29,256 nt of DNA, taken from positions 1 to 29,256 of IMG/VR virus record IMGVR_UViG_3300009177_000096; one strand, 5' to 3'. The position numbers and the translations under genes were made by a program. The DNA comes from a virus. The notes under the pieces were generated by a model, which was not told where the DNA came from, searched no databases, and was given only the letters and a program-made list of their open reading frames with translations. This document shows positions 22,639-29,256 of this stretch, one piece after another (position 1 is the first letter of the stretch; every line of letters starts with the position of its first letter).

Positions 22639-23297
22639 GCGGCCTGACGTTCGACGCGACCCTGCACCGCTACACGCTCGACGACGTCGTCGTGCCGTCG
22701 GTCACGGGCATCCTGAAGGCGTCGGGGTTGATCGACTTCTCGGGTATCCCTGACTCGATCCTTGAGGCGGCGCGCGTGCGCGGCACGACGGTGCACCAGG
22801 CAATCGCCTACTTCAACGACGGCGACCTCGACCTCGAGCAGTTCCAGATCGACTTTCCGCATTACGTGGGCTACGTCGACGCCTGGCTGTCGTTCGTCGC
22901 GCAACGGAATTTCCTGCCGGTGCTCAACGAACATCGCGTGGCGTCGCGGCGGCATCAGGTCGCCGGCACGCTCGACTGCCTGGGCCTGCTCGACGGCCAG
23001 GCCGTGTTGTTGGACTTCGCCACGGGCAATCCCGCCGACGTGTGCAAGTGGCTGCAGACCGCGGCCTATGAAGTGCTCGCCCGCGAATGGGCCAGCGACG
23101 ATCCGGCGCTCGCGGCCTTCTTCGCCGCCCATGCGTTCGTCAAGCGGTATGCGGTCGCGCTTCGCAAGGACGGCACCTTTGCGCTCGAGGCCTACGCCTC
23201 GCCCGGGGACGCGCGGGAGTTTCTGGCGCTCGTGACGGCGCGACAGATCGTCACCAAATACCGCGGGGACCGGGTTGCCCTCGTGGAGGTCGCGTGA
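22635..23297 (+). CDS. RecB-like PD-(D/E)XK nuclease with a changed active site
   Basis: The 220-aa protein starts at GTG 22635 (GTGA overlap). FDATLHRYTLDDVVVPSVTGIL (start), E99 (NEH), GTLD (D114) and LLDFATG (D127) then WLQTAAYEVLA (Q141...Y145) are the motifs of Cas4/RecB-type phage exonucleases. The expected D-x-K triad is D127-F-A129, with Ala where the catalytic Lys should be. The codon is GCC, not one change from a Lys codon. The protein may be inactive, bind DNA without cutting, or use another base. It lies beside the recombination-like gene and the methyltransferase. Confidence 0.7.
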   Translation: MSGLTFDATLHRYTLDDVVVPSVTGILKASGLIDFSGIPDSILEAARVRGTTVHQAIAYFNDGDLDLEQFQIDFPHYVGYVDAWLSFVAQRNFLPVLNEHRVASRRHQVAGTLDCLGLLDGQAVLLDFATGNPADVCKWLQTAAYEVLAREWASDDPALAAFFAAHAFVKRYAVALRKDGTFALEAYASPGDAREFLALVTARQIVTKYRGDRVALVEVA

Positions 23298-24580
23298 ACG
23301 GAGCTGTCGACGTGCTGCGGTTGCCAGTTGCAGCGATCGTCTTCCGAGAGGATCTCTATCCCCGGATCGAAAGCAAGACCAGCGCAGTCCTAGTCCAAAA
23401 GTATGCCGAGGACGTCGACGTGCTACCACCGATCGAGGTCAACCAAGACCACGAGCTGATCGATGGTTGGCATCGATGGACCGCTCACAAAAAGGTGAAG
23501 GCCGACATGATCGGCGTGACGATCACGAGCACCTCGAGCGATCTGGAATTACTCAAGCTCGCGGCCCGCCGCAACAACAATCACGGCCACCAGTTGTCGC
23601 AAGACGACAAACGCGCGCTGGCGCGGCGCCTGTATCAGGGGGCTGCTGACAAAGACCGCGCCTCGCTAAAAAAGGAGCTCGAGGGGCTGCTGTCGGTTTC
23701 AGAACGCACCGTGCGGGAGTGGCTGTCGCGGATCGACAAGGATGCGAAAGGGGCGCGTGATCGGCGCATCTTCGATCTCTGGCTCGCTTGCTGGACGCAT
23801 GAAGAGATTGCCGATGAAATCGGGATCGAAAAACAACGCGTCGGAGAGGTGATTTGTCCGGATCCGGCAAATCGGCCAAAAGCGGACAAAGCCGCCGCCG
23901 ATCACGCGACCGACTTCGAGCCACCGATCTACAACATCTGGAAGCAGCAGGAGAAAACTGGTGGCAGCGGCCACTTCGGCAACTCCGAAGTGCGCTGGCT
24001 CGACAACCTGCTCTACCTCTACACGCAGCCGTTCGACATCGTGGTCGACCCGTTCGCCGGCGGTGGCTCGACGATCGATCTGTGTCGGCGTCGCCTGCGG
24101 CGCTACTTCGTCAGTGACCGCGTGCCGATCGTCGAACGCGAGAAGGAGATCCGTCGGCACGACCTCGTCACCGACGGCTTGCCAAAGCCGCCGAACTGGA
24201 AGGACGTGCGGCTCGTGTATCTCGATCCGCCCTACTGGAAGCAGGCCGCCGGCAAATACAGCACCGACGCGAGCGACCTGGCGAACATGTCGCTCGACGA
24301 TTTCAACGCCTCGTTGTCAGGCCTCATTGCCGCATTCGGCAAGAAGCTGACCGAGGGACACATCGCGCTGATCATCCAGCCGACGCAGTGGAACGCGCCC
24401 GAGCACGCGTTTACCGACCACGTCGGCGACATGCTCCGACGCGTGAAGTTGCCGGTTGCGATGCGCTACTCGGTGCCCTACGAGTCGCAGCAGTGCAACG
24501 CGCAAATGGTCGAGTGGGCGAAAGCGTCGAAGACGACCCTGGTGCTGACACGCGAAATCGTGGTCTGGAAGGTCGCATGA
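23294..24580 (+). CDS. ParB-N domain, helix-turn-helix and DNA methyltransferase fusion
   Basis: This 428-aa protein starts at GTG 23294 (GTGA overlap). Residues 1-90 are a ParB/Srx-like domain with LPPIEVNQDHELIDGWHRW (the G-x-H-R loop, residues 58-61). Residues 130-190 hold two helix-turn-helix-like segments (SVSERTVREWLSRI and HEEIADEIGIEKQRV). The rest is an adenine- or cytosine-N4-type methyltransferase: DPFAGGGST (AdoMet-binding, 252-260) and DPPY (311-314). The FxGxG motif precedes DPPY by about 50 residues, the alpha/gamma order. It may mark phage DNA against restriction or regulate gene use. No restriction partner is visible. Confidence 0.8.
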   Translation: MNGAVDVLRLPVAAIVFREDLYPRIESKTSAVLVQKYAEDVDVLPPIEVNQDHELIDGWHRWTAHKKVKADMIGVTITSTSSDLELLKLAARRNNNHGHQLSQDDKRALARRLYQGAADKDRASLKKELEGLLSVSERTVREWLSRIDKDAKGARDRRIFDLWLACWTHEEIADEIGIEKQRVGEVICPDPANRPKADKAAADHATDFEPPIYNIWKQQEKTGGSGHFGNSEVRWLDNLLYLYTQPFDIVVDPFAGGGSTIDLCRRRLRRYFVSDRVPIVEREKEIRRHDLVTDGLPKPPNWKDVRLVYLDPPYWKQAAGKYSTDASDLANMSLDDFNASLSGLIAAFGKKLTEGHIALIIQPTQWNAPEHAFTDHVGDMLRRVKLPVAMRYSVPYESQQCNAQMVEWAKASKTTLVLTREIVVWKVA

Positions 24581-25062
24581 GCCAAGAGGAACGATACGGG
24601 CGCCGCGATTTGACCTATTCGGCCTGGCATCGACGCCTGTCGACCCGTCGGTTCGTCGGGATCGAAAAGGCGCAACTGCTGGCAATGATCGACCTCGATA
24701 TGTCGCTCTGGGTCGAATACGACGACCGCACAAAGGAGCCGCTGGCGCTCATCGAAACCGCGAAGGATATCGGGCAACGGTTCAAGTCGTCCACGGTCAC
24801 GACCAACCTGGCGCGGCGCGTTCAGCCGCAGTTGCCGGCCTACGTCGTCCTCTACAAGCTCGCGGATTGTCGCAATCCGGCGAATCGTGACTGGTTGGAT
24901 ATCGCGCAGTTTCGGGTGAAGCGGCTGTGGCCGAATCCAGAGCCGCTGTGGCGGACGATGACACCGCATGAATGGGCCGATTTACTCGTGCGTCTGCGCG
25001 ACGACAGTGCCGCCTTCGTAGACATGCTGATCGATCACCGCGGTCAAACGGGCCTGTTCTGA
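24577..25062 (+). CDS. Conserved phage protein, function unknown
   Basis: This 161-aa protein, starting ATGA at 24577, carries RRDLTYSAWHRRLSTRRFVGIEKAQLLAMIDLDMSLWVEYDDRTKEPLALIETAKDIGQ, then TTNLARRVQPQLPAYVVLYKLAD and WPNPEPLWRTMTPHEWADLL. I recall similar proteins widespread in phages of high-GC hosts. The DLD and E-x-D acids and the I-E-T could be an enzymatic core (PD-(D/E)XK-like), but I cannot confirm this. It follows the methyltransferase in a coupled unit, so it may work with it. Confidence 0.65.
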   Translation: MSQEERYGRRDLTYSAWHRRLSTRRFVGIEKAQLLAMIDLDMSLWVEYDDRTKEPLALIETAKDIGQRFKSSTVTTNLARRVQPQLPAYVVLYKLADCRNPANRDWLDIAQFRVKRLWPNPEPLWRTMTPHEWADLLVRLRDDSAAFVDMLIDHRGQTGLF

Positions 25063-25090
25063 CGGCCGCCTGCAAAGGGGGAAATACCTG

Positions 25091-25759
25091 ATGGCCACAA
25101 TGGAAATGATCAGCCCGGCCGACGTGCAGGACCAGGTCAATCAATCGACCCGCGACGTGCTCGCCTTCGTCGAGGCGAACAAGGTCACGGTCGTCGACCA
25201 GGCGTCGCTCGTGCGCGCCAACGCCGTGCGGAAAGCGATCGGCGAGAAACAAAAGAACATCGTCGCGCAGCTCGCGCGGCCCAAGAACTGGGCGCATGGG
25301 CTGCATGCGTGGTTCTGTTCCCTCGAGAAAGCGGCCCTGGCGCCGCTGCTGATCCTCGACAGCTTTGAACGCGAACAGATCCGCGCCTTCGATGAACGGC
25401 AAACCCGCGAGCGGCAAGAACGCGAACGCGCCATCGCCGAGGCCCGCCGGATCGCCGACCAGGAGCGCGCGACCGCGGAAGCCGCCGCGCTCGAGCGGGC
25501 CGGCGAACACCAGATGGCCGCGGCCGTGGTCGCCGAAGCCATCCAGGCGCCGCCGCCGGTGGTCGTGCTCGAGGACACCGTGCGCGCGGTGCAGTCGTTC
25601 CGGCGCACCTGGCACTTCGAAATCGTCGACGAGGCCGAAGTGCCGCGCGATTTCTGCATCATCGACGAGGCCAAGTTGCGACGGTATGCGGTCGCGATGA
25701 AGGGGTCCGGCAAGGTGCCCGGCGTCAGATTTTTCTATACCGACGATCCGATCCGGTAG
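25091..25759 (+). CDS. Phage early protein with long coiled coil, function unknown
   Basis: The 222-aa product has a helical N-terminal part (TRDVLAFVEANKVTVVDQASLVRANAVRKAIGEKQ) and a highly charged coiled coil (FEREQIRAFDERQTRERQERERAIAEARRI). A short conserved C-terminal domain (RTWHFEIVDEAEVPRDFCIIDEAKLRRY ... VPGVRFFYTDD) completes it. The C-terminal pattern WxFEIVDExxVPR-F is known from many phage DNA-module proteins. It starts 29 bases after the previous stop and may have an AAAGGGGG ribosome site. No enzymatic motif. Confidence 0.6.
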   Translation: MATMEMISPADVQDQVNQSTRDVLAFVEANKVTVVDQASLVRANAVRKAIGEKQKNIVAQLARPKNWAHGLHAWFCSLEKAALAPLLILDSFEREQIRAFDERQTRERQERERAIAEARRIADQERATAEAAALERAGEHQMAAAVVAEAIQAPPPVVVLEDTVRAVQSFRRTWHFEIVDEAEVPRDFCIIDEAKLRRYAVAMKGSGKVPGVRFFYTDDPIR

Positions 25760-25859
25760 TGAAGAAATGGCGAATGGATCACTTCTGTCCTATGCGCCGC
25801 TTATGACAGTAGTGAACATTTCGCTTTCCTATTGCCCATCACGTTTCTTTGAGTCGCCC

Positions 25860-26417
25860 ATGCGGATCAGATTGTTGCACCCGGAATTCTTCACCGACGC
25901 CGTGCTCGCGCAGTGTTCCGACTTCGCCCGGCTGGTGTTCGCCGGACTCTGGCTGATTGCCGATCGCGAGGGTCGACTACTCGACAACGTCAAGATGATC
26001 GACGGCTTGATCTTGCCGCGCGATCGCCGTTCCTCCCAGAAGGCGCTCGACGAACTCGCGCACCATCACCGCATCCGGCGCTACATGACTCCGCTCGGCG
26101 GCGTGATCCAGATCATCAACTTCCTGAAATACCAGCACCCCCATCCCAAGGAAAAGCCGAGTCCTTTTCCGGGCCGGGTCGGTGGTGTAGCCAGTGACCA
26201 AGCCAGTGACTCGGCCCGGAAAAATAAGTTGCTCGACCCGTCAGTGATTGATCCGGTGACTAGTGATGGCCCTCCGGGCCTATCACAAAGGAACCGGGAT
26301 CGCGCGCGCGCCAGCGGTCACCAGACGCAACGAAGACGGGTCGCTGCGGACGCTCACGCTGCGCGTGGCGCCTCCGCGCCCGTCGGCGACGACTTGGTCA
26401 AAAAAGTCTTCGGGTGA
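25860..26417 (+). CDS. Phage replication-initiator-like protein
   Basis: The 185-aa protein, from ATG 25860, begins MRIRLLHPEFFTDAVLAQCSDFARLVFAGLWLIADREGRL, followed by DELAHHHRIRRY and GGVIQIINFLKYQHPHPKEKPS. That layout is the N-terminal winged-helix type DNA-binding domain of phage replication proteins (the 'replisome organizer' group). The C-terminal third is low-complexity. The longer frame from 25767 has an uncharacteristic Ser/Leu start, so it is not used. The region just before (25760-25859) is AT-richer than its neighbours and holds no gene I trust. Confidence 0.65.
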   Translation: MRIRLLHPEFFTDAVLAQCSDFARLVFAGLWLIADREGRLLDNVKMIDGLILPRDRRSSQKALDELAHHHRIRRYMTPLGGVIQIINFLKYQHPHPKEKPSPFPGRVGGVASDQASDSARKNKLLDPSVIDPVTSDGPPGLSQRNRDRARASGHQTQRRRVAADAHAARGASAPVGDDLVKKVFG

Positions 26418-27010
26418 CGACGATGACCGACTTCGACTTCGCCCAATTCGAGAAAGCCTTCGGCCGCCTGATGACGCTGTTCCGCCTGAAGCTGCGGCCC
26501 GCGGAACGCGAAGAACTGACGCGGACGTATTTCAAATTGCTCGAGGCGCACGACATCGCCGACGTGCTCGAGGCCGGGGCCCGGTGCGGGCAAAAGAACC
26601 GCACGTTTCCAAAGCCCGTCGACTGGCTCGCCGAGCTCGACCCAATGCCCGCCGCGTGTCCGCAGGATCGCCGCCAGATGCGCGTCGAGGAAATCGACGC
26701 GCTCGATCGGGCGACGGCGATGCGGTATGAGGACCACCCGTGTCTCTGCTCGGAATGCGTGCGCGCGGGCATCGATGATCAGCCGCTGCGGTATGTGCCG
26801 ACGGAGTTGACCGACGACGAATACGAACGCGCCTTCAACCCGCGCCGCGGACACCTCGAGGTGGTCGGGCACTGGGCGCACGGGGACGAGCTCGCACGCT
26901 GGTATCGCGCTCGTGCTGAGCTCTACGCGACGTGGCGGCGTGCGCCACGAACACTAGCCGCCGCGGTCGCGTTGATCGTCGGCACGCGGGAACCGGGAAT
27001 GGAGGGGTGA
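26414..27010 (+). CDS. Early protein, probable replication partner, function unknown
   Basis: This 198-aa protein overlaps the preceding stop as GTGA; ATG 26423 is an alternative start. The N-terminal 80 residues (FAQFEKAFGRLMTLFRLKLRPAEREELTRTYFKLLEAHDIADVLEAG) are helical. HPCLCSECVRAG could bind Zn, and the remaining half is acidic with YVPTELTDDEYERAF. Its place after a replication-initiator-like gene suggests a helicase loader or a similar partner, but the sequence shows no ATPase motif. Confidence 0.6.
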   Translation: MTTMTDFDFAQFEKAFGRLMTLFRLKLRPAEREELTRTYFKLLEAHDIADVLEAGARCGQKNRTFPKPVDWLAELDPMPAACPQDRRQMRVEEIDALDRATAMRYEDHPCLCSECVRAGIDDQPLRYVPTELTDDEYERAFNPRRGHLEVVGHWAHGDELARWYRARAELYATWRRAPRTLAAAVALIVGTREPGMEG

Positions 27011-27270
27011 TGACCGATCCGATTGTGGTGGCCATCGGGCCGCATCAACTGAACTGGATCGACGAGGCGCACACGCACGCGACGGTGCGTCTGAAGCCGA
27101 CCGGCACGGACGTGATTTCGGTGCAGCCGGACGGGCGCATCGAGACGCGGAAGGCAGGCACGCGCGGCCCGTATGAAGACGCGCTCGTCCTGGCGGATCG
27201 GTTGATCTACGCGCCCGAGGGCGTCGAGGGCAGCGTCTTCATCCTGCCCTACACGAGCGTGCTGCCATGA
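27010..27270 (+). CDS. Small early protein, function unknown
   Basis: The 86-aa protein starts at ATG 27010 (TGATG overlap) and has a beta-rich body: PIVVAIGPHQLNWIDEAHTHATVRLKPTGTDVISVQPDGRIETR and SVFILPYTS. It overlaps the next gene by ATGA. No family is recognised. A short beta-sandwich or SH3-like fold is possible. Confidence 0.5.
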   Translation: MTDPIVVAIGPHQLNWIDEAHTHATVRLKPTGTDVISVQPDGRIETRKAGTRGPYEDALVLADRLIYAPEGVEGSVFILPYTSVLP

Positions 27271-28307
27271 GCTTCGCGACGCACTGGCCGGTGTTGTCGG
27301 CGCGGTCGACGCCGCCGCCGGTGATCGTGCCGCGGCCGCCGTTGCCGCCGTTCGACACAGCGACGACGGACCCCGAAACCGGTGCGCCGTTGCCGGTCTA
27401 TACCGAGCTCCGCGATGAGCCGCCGACGAAGGCTGATGTCGGTTGGTGGCGCGGCGACGCCTGGGGCATCACGATCCCCGATCTCCCGTGGGTGCCGGGT
27501 GGCGCCGTAGGTCCGGCGCAGTCGCGCGTGCTGACCTACTTTCTCGATCGCTACGGCAAGACCGTCGAGAAACAGATTCTCGATCAGCACCGGGCGAACG
27601 GCTACACGCACATTTCGCTCTCGCCGCAGGACAGCATCGCGGCCGGACAGTCGGCCGATGCCTATGTGCAGATGGCGGTCCGGTGCAAACAGGCCGGCCT
27701 CTTCGTGCACCATCTGCTCCGCAGCAAATACTACACGTCGACGCGGCCTGACCTGTCGGACCTCGACCCGCTCGTGCACACGCTGCTCGAGGCCGGTGCC
27801 GCCGACGTCCTCACGCCCGCCTGGGAAATGAACTACTGGAGCCCAGAGATCGTGCGCGCGATGATCGACCACGATGCGGCGTTGATCGGCGACCGCGCGC
27901 GCATCATGCTGCACTTCTATCCGCACTACATCGCGTGGCCGCCGAACACCGAAACGTCCGCGGAGTTCTGGCAGAAAAATTACGGCAAGGTCGACGGGTT
28001 GCTCTATCAGTGCGATCCGACGTGGAGCGCCGGCATGATGGCCGCCCGCATCACCGACGGCCTCGACCGGCTTGCGCCAGGCGGCATGTATGGCCTCGGC
28101 GACAGCGGGCGCGGCCATCCGATCGACTACGTCGTGTGGGAAACGATCGCGACGTGCCAATTCGGCAACCTGCCCGACGGCGATGGGCGTCTCGCGGACG
28201 AAGACCTCGGCAACCTGAAGGGTTACGAATGCACGTGCGCGCCGGGGCTGATGACAGTCAAGGGATTCGGGAATGGTGCGCGACGACCCGACGGCACGCC
28301 GCTGTGA
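27267..28307 (+). CDS. Putative glycoside hydrolase-like TIM-barrel protein
   Basis: The 346-aa protein has a Pro-rich N-terminus (16-50) and then a barrel-like domain from about 55. GYTHISLSPQDS and the PAWEMNYWSPE segment with E187 look like the acid/base strand of GH26-type endoglycosidases, and DYVVWETI at E292 is a possible second catalytic acid. LFVHHLLRSKYY and RIMLHFYPHYIAW are further strands. No signal peptide is visible. In phages such enzymes sit on tails or act as lysins, while here it is in the early strand next to tiny membrane proteins. I give this call moderate confidence. Confidence 0.5.
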   Translation: MSFATHWPVLSARSTPPPVIVPRPPLPPFDTATTDPETGAPLPVYTELRDEPPTKADVGWWRGDAWGITIPDLPWVPGGAVGPAQSRVLTYFLDRYGKTVEKQILDQHRANGYTHISLSPQDSIAAGQSADAYVQMAVRCKQAGLFVHHLLRSKYYTSTRPDLSDLDPLVHTLLEAGAADVLTPAWEMNYWSPEIVRAMIDHDAALIGDRARIMLHFYPHYIAWPPNTETSAEFWQKNYGKVDGLLYQCDPTWSAGMMAARITDGLDRLAPGGMYGLGDSGRGHPIDYVVWETIATCQFGNLPDGDGRLADEDLGNLKGYECTCAPGLMTVKGFGNGARRPDGTPL

Positions 28308-28399
28308 CGCCGTCGCAGGAGGACGAGACCTGGGTGCTGCGCATGGTGTTACTGCTGGCCGCGATCGCGTTGATCGGCTGCGCGTTGCTCATGAGCTAA
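28304..28399 (+). CDS. Tiny membrane protein
   Basis: The 31-aa frame starts at GTG 28304 (GTGA overlap with the previous gene) and has a short charged N-terminus (TPSQEDETW) and a single membrane segment VLRMVLLLAAIALIGCALLMS. A possible holin or antiholin, or a lysis helper, because it lies directly behind the hydrolase-like gene. It is too short for certainty, but the coupling favours translation. Confidence 0.45.
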   Translation: MTPSQEDETWVLRMVLLLAAIALIGCALLMS

Positions 28400-28415
28400 T
28401 CGGGAGGGATCGATC

Positions 28416-28565
28416 ATGCCGCAACTACGCCTGGTGTGCCTGATCTTCGGCTTCGTCTGCTTCGTGCTGCACGCGGTCGGCGTCGGCTATCAGCCGCCGG
28501 GCCGCCCGTGGAACTTGCAGTCGGCGGGCCTCGCGTTCTGGATCGCCACGCTGTTCCTGGTGTGA
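28416..28565 (+). CDS. Small two-helix membrane protein, holin-like
   Basis: The 49-aa protein has two membrane segments: LRLVCLIFGFVCFVLHAVG (4-22) and LQSAGLAFWIATLFLV (34-49), joined by a Pro-rich turn. A GGGAGGG ribosome site precedes ATG 28416. Small two-helix proteins of this outline are common in phages, and holins may look like this. Location next to a hydrolase-like gene and another tiny membrane protein is the only support for a lysis role. Confidence 0.5.
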   Translation: MPQLRLVCLIFGFVCFVLHAVGVGYQPPGRPWNLQSAGLAFWIATLFLV

Positions 28566-28568
28566 CGC

Positions 28569-29063
28569 GTGATCCTCGAGTTCACGGTCTGGGGCGTGGC
28601 GCAACCGAAGGGGAACATGCGCGCCATCAACATTCCGGGCATGAAGTTTCCGATTGTCACCGAATCGAATCGGTCCGTGAAATCGTGGTCGCAGCTCGTG
28701 GCCGAAGGCGCCAACCGCGCGTTGGCGGCGTTGCCGAAAGAGGACCGCGCGATCCTCACCGGGCCGGTGCGGTTGACCATGGCGTTTCATTTGCCGCGGC
28801 CGAAAAAGTTTCACAAACGAGGCGTGCCCGTCGCGCACCTGACCGCGCCCGATTGGGACAAGTTGTCGCGCGCCGTCTCCGACGCGCTCAGTCAGGTGGT
28901 CTATGTCGACGACCGCCAGGTGGTCGAGGCGATCGTCGGCAAGTTCTATGCGGAGGTCGGCGATCCCCCGCACGTGACCGTGCGGGTCGAGACAACGGCC
29001 GGTGTGCGGCCGGCACCCGTGCCGCCGGCCCCGTTGCCGCTCTTTCAGGAGGTCCTGCGATGA
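28569..29063 (+). CDS. rusA: RusA-type Holliday junction resolvase
   Basis: The 164-aa protein resolves four-way DNA junctions during replication and packaging. It has the family's start (VWGVAQPKGNMRA), VRLTMAFHLPRPKKFH in the middle, and the acidic core TAPDWDKLSRAVSDALSQVVYVDDRQVVE with D95, D97 and D114/D115 as metal-binding candidates. The Pro-rich C-terminal tail is an extension. The GTG start at 28569 is 3 bases after the preceding stop. RusA near the right end of an early operon, ahead of packaging genes, is common in HK97-like phages. Confidence 0.9.
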   Translation: MILEFTVWGVAQPKGNMRAINIPGMKFPIVTESNRSVKSWSQLVAEGANRALAALPKEDRAILTGPVRLTMAFHLPRPKKFHKRGVPVAHLTAPDWDKLSRAVSDALSQVVYVDDRQVVEAIVGKFYAEVGDPPHVTVRVETTAGVRPAPVPPAPLPLFQEVLR

Positions 29064-29256
29064 ACGTCATCTACCTGGAGATCGACGAATTCCAGGCGTT
29101 GATCGTGCTGTATCTGCTGATGGATGCGCTCGGCGTGATCATGGTCGATCACGAGCAGGAGCTCCCACCAGAGATCAATCACGGCGCGATTCTGCTCGCC
29201 GATGAACTCCTCCAGCGCGTGTGGCCGTCGATCGGCGAGGACCGCCTCGGCGAGCA
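29060..29256 (+). CDS. Partial early protein, cut by the window end
   Basis: The start ATG 29060 overlaps the resolvase stop (ATGA). The 65 visible residues (NVIYLEIDEFQALIVLYLLMDALGVIMVDHEQELPPEI and then ILLADELLQRVWPSIGED) are helical and acidic. No family is recognised from this fragment. The gene continues beyond the window. Confidence 0.6.
   Translation, partial: MNVIYLEIDEFQALIVLYLLMDALGVIMVDHEQELPPEINHGAILLADELLQRVWPSIGEDRLGE

Noticed and set aside
25767-25859. N-terminal extension of the replication-initiator-like protein.
   Set aside because: Its residues do not resemble the family start, and the conserved domain begins at the ATG at 25860.

Overview
The window is most of the genome of a temperate, tailed, siphovirus-like phage with an HK97-type head. 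The DNA is GC-rich, with many GTG starts and genes chained by ATGA, GTGA or TGATG overlaps, which suggests a GC-rich bacterial host. The host cannot be named from the sequence. The integrase-side attachment core is the 3' part of a tRNA-Cys(GCA) gene, so the host carries such a tRNA. I see no ribosomal or host housekeeping genes.

Layout. (1) 23-16687, plus strand: the late module. It holds the large terminase, a small ribbon-helix-helix gene, an inverted BrnT/BrnA toxin-antitoxin pair, a fused prohead protease-major capsid gene, the portal (unusually downstream of the capsid gene), a collagen-like protein, the head-tail connector, closure and tail-completion genes, and the tail tube. It continues with tail chaperones made by a programmed -1 frameshift, the tape measure, a hub/tip protein, a tail fibre and a lectin-like protein. 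(2) 16699-17909, minus strand: four small accessory genes. (3) 17910-18217: the attP region, with a tRNA-Cys 3' fragment overlapped by the integrase stop codon and flanked by a 22-bp direct repeat (21/22 identical), probably integrase arm sites. (4) 18121-20516, minus strand: the lysogeny operon, with a CI-like repressor, two small genes and a tyrosine integrase. (5) 20517-20622: the genetic switch, with two divergent promoters sharing a -35 region and repeated ACGCAA half-sites. (6) 20623 to the right end, plus strand: the early operon. It holds a Cro-like regulator, an excisionase-like protein, DNA-metabolism genes, a RecB-like nuclease, a ParB-methyltransferase fusion, a replication-initiator-like protein, a possible glycoside hydrolase with tiny membrane proteins, a RusA resolvase and a gene cut by the window end.

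Because phage genes lie on both sides of the attachment core, the sequence looks like the circular or excised phage form, not an integrated prophage. The small terminase subunit and a certain lysis cassette are not seen and may lie outside the window, between the early genes at the right end and terL at the left end.

The most interesting points are the integrase stop codon inside the tRNA-derived core, the frameshifted tail chaperone, the capsid-portal gene order, the toxin-antitoxin pair with a perfect operator palindrome inside the head module, the ParB-methyltransferase fusion, and a RecB-like nuclease that lacks its usual lysine.
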